A DNA stretch of 64,000 nt from Gari tellinella (GCA_922989275.2 OV277870.1:38002356-38066355), one strand, 5' to 3'; numbered from the stretch's first letter, positions 9,325-20,321 are shown. Notes: generated by a model from the sequence alone, not told the origin. Program-made: numbers and translations.

Positions 9325-9529
9325 CAGTGAAACCTATTTATTATGACCATATATATGTGGTAATTATTAGGGTGTTTACGATAGGTGACCGTTTAAAGCA
9401 AGATGACAGTGAAATAGAAAGCTCCTTTAGGAGCTTTCTGTTTCACTGTCACCTTGCTTTAAGCTACCACCTGTCTACTTTACAATCAATTATCCTTGGT
9501 TTAGTGGTCGTAAAAGCGATGTTTTACTG
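9325..9529. mobile_element. Family A MITE next to the Gly/Met/Cys promoter
   Basis: CAGTGAAACCTATTTATTAT..AGCGATGTTTTACTG, right TA intact. Alpha-like hairpin GAAAGCTCC-TTTA-GGAGCTTTC. Its left edge is 46 bp from the TATA box at 9272-9279. Confidence 0.8.
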
Positions 9530-9594
9530 TAACATACAGTAACGTATTGCTATTACGTTCAAACAAATAAAGCCCCATTAATGATACTTAAACA

Positions 9595-9670
9595 TGTGAT
9601 AGCTTAAAGCAAGATGACAATGGAGCTTTCTGTTTTATTTTCACCTTGGCTTTAAGCAACCACCTGCTTA
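9595..9670. repeat. Family A hairpin relic
   Basis: GCTTAAAGCAAGATGACAAT-GGAGCTTTCTG.. with most of one arm deleted. Confidence 0.5.
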
Positions 9671-9927
9671 AGGTACCGAAGACAGTCATTATTTTAAATT
9701 GTCCATTCAATGAGATATTACTGTCTTGTTTGTTGTCTATTTGGTTTACATACATTATCAATCTTATTTCTTAACCATTTTCAGACCAAGACGTATGTGT
9801 TAAGAAAGTTAATTACCCAGTACAAACAGGCACACAATTCCGAAGGCTAATTGGTTGTAATGTATTGTAATGGTAAAAAGCAATAATTTTTGACGATTTG
9901 TTCAAGCAAACTCTCATTTGCTAACCA

Positions 9928-10288
9928 GGGGCCCGTTTCATAAAACTTCGTACGACAAAAACGGTCGTAAGTCAAAACTTTAAAATACATTTAATTTCTG
10001 ATTTCTGAATTTTCCAGACGATTCCAAAGAGATATCACTAGACAGGATTAGATGGAGAAATAAATAATAGTTGAGACTTTTATAATCTGACTTACGACAA
10101 CATTTTCATAAAACTCCGTACGACAAAAACGGTCGTAAGTCAAAACTTTAAAATACATTTTAATTTCGTAGACGATTCCAAAGAGATGTCACAAAACAGG
10201 ATTAGATGAATTAATAAATAATAATTGAGACTTTTATAATCTGACTTACGACAACATTTGTCGTACGAAGTTTTATGAAACAGGCCCC
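9928..10288. mobile_element. Family D fold-back, two tandem truncated units
   Basis: GGGGCCCGTTTCATAAAAC left end; AAGTTTTATGAAACAGGCCCC right end. Between them the arm motif 'CATAAAACT.CGTACGACAA' and 'GACGATTCCAAAGAGAT' occur twice in direct order, so it is a partial tandem duplication. Confidence 0.7.
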
Positions 10289-10448
10289 GGATACTGAATA
10301 CAGTGTTCTGTATTTACTTACAATGACAGATTAGTTGATATAACAAAACAATAACCTATGATTAACCCCGTTCAGTACCAAGCGTGGCAACAACAACATA
10401 TGCAAGCAGTTTGGCTCTAAGTGTTCGACATTTATATATACATGTATG

Positions 10449-10567
10449 TTCTTAAAGTTTAAAACAGATTCCAGACGATGTCACAAGACAGGATTAGATG
10501 CAGAATAAATAATAATTGAGACTTTTAAAATCTGACTTACGACAATATTTGTTGTACGAAGTTTTGT
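10449..10567. repeat. Partial family D element
   Basis: CCAGACGATGTCACAAGACAG..TGTACGAAGTTTTG matches one arm only. Confidence 0.55.
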
Positions 10568-10751
10568 ATTACCGGTATAAGACGAACCCTTTGCACTTAC
10601 ATAAACACGTAAACATTAAACACGCAAACTTTAGTTTAAGAAAAGAAAAGAAATGATGTTGAGCTTGGTCTGGATCGGACCAGCGGGGAGCAGGCAAAAT
10701 AAAGATTTGCACTAAAATTGTGCCAACGCTTGAGCACACTTGCCTACTCAA

Positions 10752-10830
10752 GCACACACACACACACAACAAAACAACAAACAAACAAACAAACAAACAC
10801 ACACACACAAACCCACAAAAAAAAAACACA
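10752..10830. repeat. CA / CAAA simple repeat
   Basis: (CA)n, (CAAA)n and a run of ten A. It makes an apparent Cys/Val-rich minus-strand ORF that is not a gene. Confidence 0.85.
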
Positions 10831-10910
10831 CCTAAGATTCAGTGATTTTTCTTGAGGATTTTTTTACCGATGATATTTCTTTATGCTATATGCACTATAA
10901 TATTTGAGAA

Positions 10911-11091
10911 CAGTGAAACCTCTCTATTACGACCATTGGTTGTGGTGATTATTAGGGCGTTTACGATAGGTGACCGCTTAAAGGAAGGTGACTGAAACAG
11001 AATTCACTGTCACCTTGCTTTAGGCTACCACCTGTCTATTATACAATCAATTAGGATTGGGTTTAGTGGTCGTAATAGCGAGGTTTTACTG
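10911..11091. mobile_element. Family A MITE with shrunken hairpin
   Basis: CAGTGAAACCTCTCTATTAC..AGCGAGGTTTTACTG + TA. The hairpin is reduced to GACTGAAACAGAATTCACTGTC-type remnants. Confidence 0.75.
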
Positions 11092-11417
11092 TATTTTCTT
11101 TTATTTTTGAAAATACAATGTACAATATTTGTTTTTCAGGTTATTTTTAAATTAACTTACTTAAAATTCTAAAATTTACAAATAAAAGCAGGAGATACAT
11201 TTGCAAGCAGACGATATTATGTCTGAGGCGCCGTTTTACTTTTTATTCCCATTTTGTGAATGACTCAGTTCGAATACATGTACGTGGTATCACCTATTTG
11301 AATAAAGGATATCACTTAAGAAAATGCATATGTGAAATCATGAATTTGAGTCCTTATAAGAAGAAAGACGCCCTTACGATTGAGAACATTCAAGGAAAGG
11401 AAATTCGATTGACACCT

Positions 11418-11696
11418 GGGGCCCGTATCATAAAACTTCGTACGAGAAATGTTGTCGTAAGTCAGATTATAAAAGTCTCAATTATTATTTATATCTCCAT
11501 CTTATCCTGTCTTGTGACATCTCTTTGGAATCGTCTTGAAAAGACTATTCCAAAGAGATGTCACAAGACAGGATTAAAGACGATTCCAAAGAGATGTCAC
11601 AAGACAGGATAAGAAAGGGAAATTAGAAATTAAATGTATTTGAAAGTTTTGACTTACGATTGTTTTTGTCATACGAAGTTTTATGAAACGGGCCCC
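11418..11696. mobile_element. Family D fold-back with duplicated arm
   Basis: GGGGCCCGTATCATAAAAC..GTTTTATGAAACGGGCCCC. The segment 'ATTCCAAAGAGATGTCACAA' is present twice in tandem (11547-11611). Confidence 0.75.
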
Positions 11697-11818
11697 TGTA
11701 CTGTTAACAATGCCATATGAAGGAGGTTAGTTCAACCAACATTGGCATATCGCAGACTAGGAAAACATATGATAGAGGTGTTCAATGTCACGAGTTCAAC
11801 AATGAACAACTAATATAG

Positions 11819-12061
11819 TTAACACTTTCATGTAAAAAATGTACCCCCTTTTGCCGCCATACTGTCGTCTGCTTCAATATTGTTGTCTGCAATATCGTTA
11901 AATATAAGTTAAATTTAAGGCAGTATCACGACTGAAAAAAAAATCAAAACGAGTGTCAAACAGTTTGGATCCTGATCAGACGCCGCGTTACGCGGCGTCT
12001 AATCAGGGTCCAAACTGTCTGCAAACGCGCCTTTGGGCGTCATTGAGAGTGAAAGGGTTAA
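11819..12061. mobile_element. Family G MITE, nearly intact
   Basis: TTAACACTTTCATG..GTGAAAGGGTTAA. Beta hairpin 11955-12020 with GACGCCGCG-TTA-CGCGGCGTC apex. Flanks GCCGCCATACTGTCGTCTGC and CGCCTTTGGGCGTC. Confidence 0.8.
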
Positions 12062-12238
12062 GAGAGAGTGCAACTAGAGGAAATAACTACAAACTATTCA
12101 AAGACAGACCGCGATACGACTAGTTATTAGGAAATACTCTTTCACCAACAAAGTGTAAAGTGTAAAGTCGCTAAAATTCCTTATCAGTCTGGCAGACAGT
12201 CACTGTGGCGTATTTCAAGAAAACACTGGTGCAACACT

Positions 12239-12479
12239 GGGCCCGTTTCATAAAACTTCGTACGACAAAATCGGTCGTAAGTCAACATTTTAAAATACAT
12301 TTAATTTCTTATTTCTCTATCTAATCCTGTCTTGTGACATCTCTTTGGAATCGTCTTTTCAAGACAATTCCAAAGAGATGTCACAATACAGGATTAGATG
12401 GAGAAATAAATAGTAATTGAGGCTTTCATAATCTGATTTACGGCAACATTTTTGGTAATAAGTTTTATGAAACGGGTCC
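12239..12479. mobile_element. Family D fold-back
   Basis: GGGCCCGTTTCATAAAACTT..AAGTTTTATGAAACGGGTCC with a long inner palindrome around GAATCGTCTTTTCAAGACAATTC. Confidence 0.8.
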
Positions 12480-12847
12480 TACAATACAGCACACATAGCA
12501 ACCGGACATAAGAATTATGATTGACGAAAAGATAGAATTAGAGGTAGAGCTTTCTTCGAGGAGCCAAATCTATGGTAACTTATGGTCTCGTAACAAATAA
12601 ATTACCTCCCTTTAAATAGAAAAACAAGACCTTGGTTTTGTTACTATTACTCAAATGTATTTAAATTATTTTTTATTTTAAGCATACCAAAACCAATAAT
12701 GTTATATATACATGCCGGTACAGCATAACTTATATTTATGTATTTTTAGAAACTGTGTTGACAAATAAAGGAACGCTTGATAAAATTTGGAGAAAATGGT
12801 AAAGACATTAAGATCATACTCTTAGGGATCATTTCTATAGTATGTAT
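12480..12847. other. No recognisable feature
   Basis: AT-rich unique sequence; nothing supported. Confidence 0.3.
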
Positions 12848-13021
12848 CTACAGGACGTCGGGTAAAACTGACGGGATCCGAAACCCACGATGAGGAGTCA
12901 TAGCATCCTCTTCTGAGCGCGAAGCGGGTTTGAGACTGCCACCAGTCGGGGTGGCTTGGTCTCGGCCATTGATGACCGTTCCTCTCCTCCTTAAGTGGGG
13001 AGTTGGAGGAAGGGGATGCAT
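12848..13021 (-). CDS. Small GC-rich ORF, possible exon, unknown
   Basis: On the minus strand the sequence AAACCACTCAG|A-ATG opens a 57-codon frame to TAG. It is Pro/Arg/Ser-rich (Met-His-Pro-Leu-Pro-Pro start). Base composition is clearly richer in G+C than its surroundings, and codons look less repeat-like. Upstream (13022-13160) the minus strand has GATTGGTC-type CCAAT boxes (ATTGGTCAATCG), suggesting a promoter or 5' exon of a small gene. No signal peptide, domain or donor was convincing. It may be a gene fragment or chance ORF. Confidence 0.25.
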   Translation of the reverse strand: MHPLPPTPHLRRRGTVINGRDQATPTGGSLKPASRSEEDAMTPHRGFRIPSVLPDVL

Positions 13022-13341
13022 TCTGAGTGGTTTTCGGATAAAAATTAACAAACAAAATGAAAGAAGTTCCCACTAAAGTGAGCAGTGTCTTCGATTGACC
13101 AATGAAATGACTACAAATCAGTCGAAGGTAAGATCCGTTAAACCAACCACGTCCCATAGCCTATTTATCCTGTACTATTCAACTGATTATGAGTGTATAT
13201 TTGAAAATATTATATGTAGCAATTGGGTCGGGTCAAAATTACCTTTTCATTTTGATTTCATATGATTCACGTACATACATATATAATGGCAAGTCGTATT
13301 GGGGCCCCGTGCCCAATAAACGGGGTTTGACGCCAGCTATA

Positions 13342-13727
13342 CAGTGTCAGAGTGAGTGTCTCCTCTCTACAACAGCATCCGATGGGAGACAAATATTGTG
13401 TGTGTTGTTCGGGTGGAGTTGTTATAGGAAGGGGAAATTAAGGCTTACATTTGCAAACAGCTTGAATCCAGATCAGACGCCGCGATACGCGGCGTCTGAT
13501 CTGGATTCAAGCTTTTTGTCACTCGTCATTAAATTTCTTCTGTCAAAATGTCCACTTACGAGTATAAGTAACTTTGAAAGAAAAAAAACAGCAGACAAAA
13601 TTTCTAAGCAGACGATATTGCAGCAGTGAAAGCGTTAGGCATAATTTTATTGTTTGTGGAACAGCGGCAGGCATTGTTGTAAGGAGGTAATCGTTGTTGG
13701 GAGGTCCGTTGCAGGGAGGGAGCACTC
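13342..13727. mobile_element. Family F MITE
   Basis: TA + CAGTGTCAGAGTGAG..GGGAGGGAGCACTC + TA. Beta hairpin 13455-13517 (CCGCG-ATA-CGCGG). Confidence 0.75.
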
Positions 13728-13979
13728 TATTATTATGTAATGGGTCACTAATACAAGCGTAGATACAGTGTCAACTTTGTTTCAGGATGTTACATCGTTC
13801 AGAACTGTTTTTATGTTGTTTTTTTGTGTGAATGATTTTTTGTGTGAATGATGTGTGGTTTAGGGCTAATGCAAGAAACTTTGCATATCAGCCGTTTTAA
13901 TATCATATAATGTGACGCGAGACGCCATTAACCCATTTAACCCTAGTGACGCATACGCACGTCCTTTACAAGCAGTGCA

Positions 13980-14767
13980 CAGTAAAACATCTCTATTACG
14001 ACCACTAAAACGAAGGCTAATTGGTTGTATAAAAGACAGGTGATAGCTTAAAGCAAGGTTACAGTAAATCAGAAAGCTCCCATAGGAGCTTTCTTATTTA
14101 CTGTCACTTTGCTTTAAGCAATCACCTATCGTAAACACATAATGATTAACACAAAGGACAAGGTTCACGAAGCCTCCGATTTGGCCCTGTAAAAAGTTTT
14201 TTTCCAAAAAGTAATATTTATCTTTATTTTCTGTTTATTTGTCAATATTGGATACTAATACTCCATAATATACACACAAACGACACAAAGTCAAGTTTTG
14301 ACAATTTAATAGTTTCTTGTAAATGAACCGAGAGGCCAAACAAGACCAAAAAGCAGTTTTTTGGTACAATTCTCGGTATAAATCCAAAAAATAAAATATG
14401 AAGGCACGCATGCGACACTTCAAAATTTGGGTATGTTACTTCAACTTCAATATTTATTATGTACTTAAAAAATCTTTGTGTCGCATAAGTGCCTTCATTG
14501 TTTATTTCTATGATTTACACGCTGATTTGTACCAAAAGTCTGCCTTTTTTGCTTTTTTGGCCTTATGGTCCATTTACAAGAAACTATACAGTTGTCAAAA
14601 CTTGAATTTTGGTTGAGCTTTATGTATAATATGAAGAATTAATATCTGAAATTGACAAATAAGGAGAAACTATAGCTAAAACATAAATTGGAGAAAAAAA
14701 AATTTACAGGGCCAAAACGGAGGCTTCATGAACCTTGTCCTTTAGTGGTCGTAATAGAGCGGTTTAC
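13980..14767. mobile_element. Family A MITE interrupted by fold-back N
   Basis: CAGTAAAACATCTCTATTAC left end and alpha-like hairpin (14052-14118, GAAAGCTCC-CATA-GGAGCTTTC) precede the N insertion. TTTAGTGGTCGTAATAGAGC resumes after it. Confidence 0.7.
14156..14740. mobile_element. Long inverted-repeat element N
   Basis: GGACAAGGTTCACGAAGCC and its complement close a ~585-bp element. The two halves also pair loosely inside (TTTCTTGTAAATG / CATTTACAAGAAA; GGCACGCATGCGACA / GTCGCATAAGTGCC). No coding capacity seen. Confidence 0.7.
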
Positions 14768-14837
14768 GCAAGAAGTCAATCGGCACTATATGACCAATAT
14801 TATTTCGCGGTACCACACTGGTTACTAGTCCCAAAGA

Positions 14838-14895
14838 GTTGGGGTCCTGGTCAAGCGCAGAGTAACCCGGGGTCTGATCTGGATCTTAATTGATT
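14838..14895. repeat. Decayed beta hairpin
   Basis: GGGGTCCTGGTCAAGCG..GGTCTGATCTGGATC, many mismatches. Confidence 0.4.
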
Positions 14896-15122
14896 GCGGT
14901 AAATATTAGAGTTATTAAGTTTGACATTGAATGATCTAATTAGGTATTGTTTAATCCAATAAGTCTAGACAAGTTTACTAAACGCTTGTTTTTCAAATGC
15001 CAACCATCGCTGTTAATTTCTAATTGACACTGTCTTTGTCAGATTACATAATCACAGGGGACGTCAAGGAAAAATACAATTGGACCCAGATAACGCGAAA
15101 TCACTTATATATTTTACATGTA

Positions 15123-15376
15123 CACTGCACCCTCCCTACAACGACCCTCCCAACACGACTCCCTCCTCACAACGGCCATTGCCACAGTTCCCTAACCAGG
15201 ACAATTATGGCCAACCTATTCACCGTTGCAATGTCGTCTGCATAAAATTGTCGTCTGTTGCTTTTCTCAAAGTTACATAAGGGGAATTTTGACAGAAAAA
15301 ACTTAATGACGAGTGACAAACAGCTTGAATCCAGATCAGACGCCGCGATTGAGTGCCGTTGTAGAGAGGGAGCGCT
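15123..15376. mobile_element. Family F MITE, inverted, deleted from the hairpin apex
   Basis: Reverse F: CTCCCTACAACGACCC.. to CCAGATCAGACGCCGCG, then a jump to GTTGTAGAGAGGGAGCGCTG + TA. The break falls exactly at the hairpin tip. Confidence 0.7.
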
Positions 15377-15487
15377 GTAAAATTACTTTTGATTATAAGC
15401 ACAGTGTTTTTACTGCATAATAATTGTACGAGAAAAGTTTTGCCAAGAATCTTGGCATTTTGAGATGTAGCCTGTGACATAGACGTT

Positions 15488-15861
15488 TATTACACCTCGC
15501 TTTGAGTTACAATGTTAAATTCCCATAGACCTAGAGTTAACATTTTGCATGTCTTTTACATCTATTCAAAATATACTGTCACTCTTTATGATATTCTTTT
15601 TGTGACGTCACTCTAAAGGACATTACTTTTTTACTCCGTCCGAAAACGTACTGTCAGCATTGACATTGAGTTCGCTATTGGATACATTGGAACGTTATAA
15701 AGAGTGGTAACATAATTATAAACAACGTGACGTCATAGACGGCGACGTCGTTTCCCGCGTTACGTACATGTCTGCGCTAAATTAGTATTCACAACACATT
15801 TTATAAAATACAAATGAGACGATTCTAAAGCTAGAATTGATAAGCTCGGTGTAATAAAATA
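15488..15861. repeat. Possible element with short TIRs
   Basis: ATTACACCTCGCTT near 15490 and AGCTCGGTGTAAT near 15844 form a loose ~13-bp inverted pair. Several TGACGTCA-like sites lie inside. Weak. Confidence 0.3.
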
Positions 15862-16000
15862 AATATTATATGTCAGTTTGCGTGACATTCAAATTGTCAA
15901 CCCTCGAAAACAAGAATGTCACCCTCGGCTACGCCTCGGGGTGACATGCTGTTTCTCAGGTTGACAATTTGAATGTCACGCAAACTGCCATCTAATATTT
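15861..16000. mobile_element. Short fold-back element
   Basis: TGTCAGTTTGCGTGACATTC..GAATGTCACGCAAACTG arms of ~35 bp, and an inner GTCACCCTCGGC-TACG-CCTCGGGGTGAC hairpin. Confidence 0.75.
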
Positions 16001-16182
16001 ATATAATGTTGAGAAACGAATAAATACTCTCCATGAAGGAGATTTTGTGGAAGGGTTTAAAACAAAAATATCGACACATTATACTAAGTTAATTTCAAAA
16101 GGATGTCTAAAAAATTTTATAAAATGTTTACCTTGCAGTTTGTTTCTAATAGACTAATAGTATTAGGGAAAAGTAGTAAACA

Positions 16183-16396
16183 TTAACCCTTAGCCCGCCA
16201 AATAAATTGTCGTCTGCTATATTTCTCGTCTGCTTCAAGTTTCAAAGTGCTTCAAAGTTGCTCAAAATTGCTGAAAATGTTGTCCGAGTGTCAAACAGCT
16301 TGGATCCGGATGAGACGCCGAGTTACTCGGCGTCTCATCCGGATCCAAGCTGTTTGCATATGGAGCTATAGTCGTGAGTGGCAGGCTAAGGGTTAA
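16183..16396. mobile_element. Family E MITE, copy 2
   Basis: TTAACCCTTAGCCCGCCA..GGCAGGCTAAGGGTTAA. It differs from 5906-6109 by about two substitutions and one 10-bp tandem duplication (CAAAGTGCTTCAAAGTTG). Confidence 0.85.
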
Positions 16397-17026
16397 CATT
16401 CTTCTTTTTGTAAATGGATGTCATGTACTTAGATCAATATTTAACAAATGAAAATCTGTTCATTTCTTACATTAACAATGTATTTGCAGTAATTTCTAAT
16501 ATTAGATTAACATTTTGTAAGTATGCATACATGTTTAATCCATATTAGAGGTTGATAACACGAATAATGTGCATACAGTTGCTGTTTATAAGGTATGTCA
16601 ATTTTCTTGCAATTTATCTCATTAATAAAGAAGAATTTTAGTCGGGAATCATGGTTTCCACTTATAGGAAGGCATAGATCGGTTAAGTACAAATTTTGAA
16701 AAAATCCGTGTAGCCCCTGCTCCATCGCAATTAGTGTGTGATGAAAGCAGTTACGTTCATTTAGGAATTATCCTGGTAGGACGAAAAAAATATTTCTAAT
16801 AGTATATAGCCATAACAGTATTAAGTGGACCAATTTTGTTAAGTGCAGGAATAAATGAAAGGCGTAACACACGTATTTATGGGACAATGGATTAAAGTGA
16901 TTCAGGAGAAGTGCCACAACTGACAGTGCTCACCTGCAACCTTAAAATCACTAAAATTAGTAGAGCCGAAACTATCTTTGGTTGGCTATTTTCATGATGA
17001 ACATGCAAAATGTAAATTTGGTTGTA
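16397..17026. other. No recognisable feature
   Basis: Unique AT-rich DNA without convincing ORF or repeat. Confidence 0.3.
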
Positions 17027-17393
17027 CAGTGAAACCCCTCTAAACCGGACATGCTTGGGGACATAAAAAACATCCGGTTTATAGGGGTTTCCGGTTTAGA
17101 GGGGTTTTAACCGATAGCTTTTTTCTAGTAAGGGAGGTAGCTGACCACTTAAAGCAGGTTGAAAGTAAAGCAGAATGCGCCTTAAGGCGCATTCTGCTTT
17201 ACTTTCAACCTGTTTTAAGCTATCATCTGCTAGAAAAGAAAATATTTCTGATGATTTATTTTCATGAATGTACTTTCTTCAGTGAAGGAATAAATAAAAG
17301 GCGTAAAAAGGATTGGGAAACGGGACCAACGTTTCTGTCCGGTATAGAGAGATTTCCGGTATTTAGAGGTTCCGGTTTAGAGGGGTTTTACCG
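17027..17393. mobile_element. Family B MITE (pogo-like ends, C-type interior)
   Basis: CAGTGAAACCCCTCTAAACC..TTTAGAGGGGTTTTACCG with TA on both sides. The interior is that of family C: alpha hairpin (17148-17220) and the 'TTCATGAATG..CTTCAGTGAAGGAATAAAT' flank. Confidence 0.85.
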
Positions 17394-17461
17394 TACATGT
17401 AGTCAATCTTGTTCTAAGCGACCACTCACTGATTGGTGGTAATAAATTAATACGGGTGGTT

Positions 17462-17716
17462 TTAACCCATTATCCCCTGGAACTTTCAATGGACAATTTC
17501 AGTTTGCAATAAAGACTGGTCCATTTTAGACTTTTAAGGTTGGGTTTTTTTTTTGTAATAAATTGCAAAATGACAAGCAGTGAAGTCCCTGATCAGAGGG
17601 CTCCTACAGGAGCCCTCTGATCAGAGACTTCACTGTTTGCATAGAACAAGTGTACTCTTAACAGGTACACATTTGGTGAAGGACGCATATATGCTCACTA
17701 GGGTTCAATGAGTTAA
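17462..17716. mobile_element. Family H MITE
   Basis: TTAACCCATTATCCCCTGG..GGGTTCAATGAGTTAA. Hairpin GAAGTCCCTGATCAGAGGGC, apex GCTCC-TACA-GGAGC. Confidence 0.8.
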
Positions 17717-18138
17717 TGCAGGATACACAATAAAGCAGAAATCTCCTATAGGAAAATTATGCATTATTTGTATCCTGTATTAAGCATTCAGCTGTCTTTA
17801 GAGATATCCGCGCTTAATACAAAATCAACTGTACTTTACACAGAATTATGCATTATAATTCACCGGTTATATTTTATGATACGGCATGTTTGTTCGATTA
17901 ATTTTTATTGCGTCATGCAGCAATAAATATAAACACTAATTGAATTGACACACCGCAAAGATGAATATGATTAATTGCACATGTTACATAGAAATGCATA
18001 AGCGGAAATAATACAAAGATCGCAGAACCTTGGGGGTTTTAATTGTTGAACTATGACTGGTAAATTGTTTCTCGGCGTCTGATCGGGATATAAAAAGTAG
18101 ACCTATAGGTTACATTCCCTTAATTTAAGCGTTTGTTA

Positions 18139-18322
18139 ACACATTCTACCCTAGCGACGAGTATACTCGTAATTTACAAACAGTGTAACTGTGAAGAGTG
18201 CACTTGTTCTGTACAAACAGGTTGTCATTTTTATTATATATTGTAACTAAAAATCAAGCCTATTTAGAGTAAATAATTGGAAATGTCCGTTTAAATTATC
18301 AAGGGTAAATGAGTTAACACAG
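18139..18322. mobile_element. Family H MITE lacking the hairpin
   Basis: ACCCTAGCGACGAGTATACTC.. flank runs to ACAAACAG and continues at GTTGTCATTT, so the entire central palindrome is absent. A second, reversed H-like piece follows to ~18440. Confidence 0.65.
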
Positions 18323-18624
18323 ACGTCCCTAAAACCTAAAATGGACAATTCCAGTTTCCAATTAATTATTATATTCCATTTTTTACTATTGAGTTTTGCT
18401 TGTTATAATACATTGCAAAATTACCTCTGAACTTAGTCTACACTGTAGCATATGACAAATATTCTCTTCACATATATTGAAGTAATGTCGTTTGTAAATG
18501 TCATGAATGAACGTCACTATGTATCAAAAGGTCAAACGGTCTTCCTCTGAAGAAACATTTAAGAAATGAACTGATTTTTTTTCGGCGTTCAAGCGAAATA
18601 AACGACAGATATTATTGGCAAACA

Positions 18625-18870
18625 CAGTGGAGAATGTGTTATTCTTTCCCAATAAACGCGTTTACGCTAAAACTATTATTTGCAGTGCAAACAGTTTGGA
18701 GCCAGATCAGACGCCGGGTAACCCGGCGTCTGATCAGGCTCCAAACTGTTTGCCACCATGATAAACATGAAATATCAGAATTGTTCAAAAGTTGTTCTTT
18801 TCTACGTTTTAGTGCTTTGCGTTTGCGTACGTTTGCGTTTAAACGGGAAAGAATAACAGATTCTCCACTG
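18625..18870. mobile_element. Family I MITE with beta hairpin
   Basis: CAGTGGAGAATGTG..GATTCTCCACTG + TA. Perfectly paired hairpin arms TTTGGAGCCAGATCAGACGC and CCGGGTAACCCGG apex. Confidence 0.85.
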
Positions 18871-18985
18871 TACCATGAATCGCGCTAGCCGAAACTGTCA
18901 CAAACTAATTGCCAAAAGCTCCTTCAGGACTTTTCTGCATTATGGTTATCTTTTGTTTACCGACCTCCTGGATAAGAAACTGCTG

Positions 18986-19335
18986 CAGTGAAACCTCTGT
19001 ACAGCGACATCCAGTGTGAGACATAGATTGTGTGTGTTGTTCGGAGGGAGTCGTTATATGGAGGGAAAGCTAAGGATTCGGTTACATTTGCAAACAGCTT
19101 GAATTCAGATTAGACGCCGCGTTTGATCTGGATTCTAGCAGTTTGTCACTCGTCATTATTCTTATGAAGTTATTCTAACAAAACGTTCACTTATATTAAA
19201 TTTTGAGAAACAGCAGACGACAAGTTTAAGCAGACGATATTGCAGCAGTCAATTTTCCTGTTTGGGGAACTGCGGCAAAGGTCGTTGCAAGGAGGAAATC
19301 GTTGTTAGGAGGGTCGTTTTAGGGAGGGAAAGCTG
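18986..19335. mobile_element. Family F MITE with shortened hairpin
   Basis: CAGTGAAACCTCTGTACAGC..TAGGGAGGGAAAGCTG + TA. The hairpin lost part of its apex (GACGCCGCG joined to TTTGATCTGG). Confidence 0.65.
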
Positions 19336-19440
19336 TATTTTGCATTGGATTGAATGGTCGCTTGATACAAGGTAACTGTTCAACAGATCCATTTAACAAA
19401 CTTCAGATTTGTATTCGAAATGGTAGCAATGGCAGACTTG

Positions 19441-19692
19441 TTAACCCTTTACCTGATTGTCTATTTCTATTATTGAATATACGGGACTTCTTAAAGCAGG
19501 TTAAAAGTAAAGCAGAATGCGCCTTATGGCGCATTCTGCTTTACTTTCAGCCTGCTTTGAGCTATCATGTGCTAGAATATAAAACATATTCCCTATAATA
19601 GATATTCATAACTGATTAATTTGGGAACTATTTTCTTCAGCGGAGGAATAAATCATATTCGCTAAAAGGCGCTTTTATTGGGGAAAGGGTTA
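19441..19692. mobile_element. Family C MITE sharing its TTAA with a G element
   Basis: TTAACCCTTTACCTG..GGGGAAAGGGTTAA. Alpha hairpin 19494-19562. The right TTAA (19689-19692) is also the left end of the next element. Confidence 0.8.
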
Positions 19693-19918
19693 ATTCTTTC
19701 ATGGTCAAGCTTATCGGGAGTGTCTACCATTTCATCGCAATATTGTTGTCTGTTTCAATAGTGTTGGCTGCAAAGTCGTTTCAAAGTTAGATTTTAGGAA
19801 GTATGACTGGCGATATTCCGAAACGAGTGTCAAACAGTTTGTATCCTGCGTTAAGCGGCGTCTGGTCAGGATACAAACTGTTTTCAAATTTTGATGTTAT
19901 TGACATTGAAAGGATTAA
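19689..19918. mobile_element. Family G MITE
   Basis: TTAATTCTTTCATGG..TTGAAAGGATTAA. Beta hairpin with a shortened right-apex (CAGTTTGTATCCTG / CAGGATACAAACTG). Confidence 0.7.
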
Positions 19919-20131
19919 AACTATAACTGTCGTCTCTACTTTGTCGAAATAACGTCTAAATTATCTTAAACATTATTTAGATCTATGTCTTCAAGTTTAT
20001 TTCAGCGGAGCTGTCTGGTTTCTATTTGGACACACTTTCTATTTGGCCACACAATTCAACCAATAATATTTGATCAGAAATTTAGAATTAAGAGCACCTG
20101 TTGAAACTGAATAGTCTGATTGGATAGTAGT

Positions 20132-20321
20132 CAGGGCTCCAGATAAGGGAATTATTTCAAAACTTAAAATCTTTATTTGTGCATTAAACCCTGTGGTGTC
20201 ACTATACATTTGAATTGTCTCTTCGAGACAATCAAAATGAGAGGTAACACCATAGGGTTTGGTGCTGAAAGGAGTGAAAAATGTGATTTGTTTAGTTTAC
20301 TCCCTCTTATCTGGAGCCCTG
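20132..20321. mobile_element. Family J fold-back
   Basis: CAGGGCTCCAGATAAGG..CCTCTTATCTGGAGCCCTG. Centre gamma-type CTCTTCGAGACAATC. The CAGGG ends resemble hAT elements. Confidence 0.75.

Noticed and set aside
9189..9542. 117-codon plus-strand ORF over the promoter region
   Set aside because: It runs antisense to exon 1 and then through a family A MITE; no coding signature.
10569..10829. Cys/Val-rich minus-strand ORF
   Set aside because: It is a translation of CA/CAAA simple repeat.
11256..11612. 118-codon ORF ending in a repeated Thr-Ile-Pro-Lys-Arg-Cys motif
   Set aside because: The repeated motif is the duplicated arm of a family D fold-back; upstream part shows no domain.
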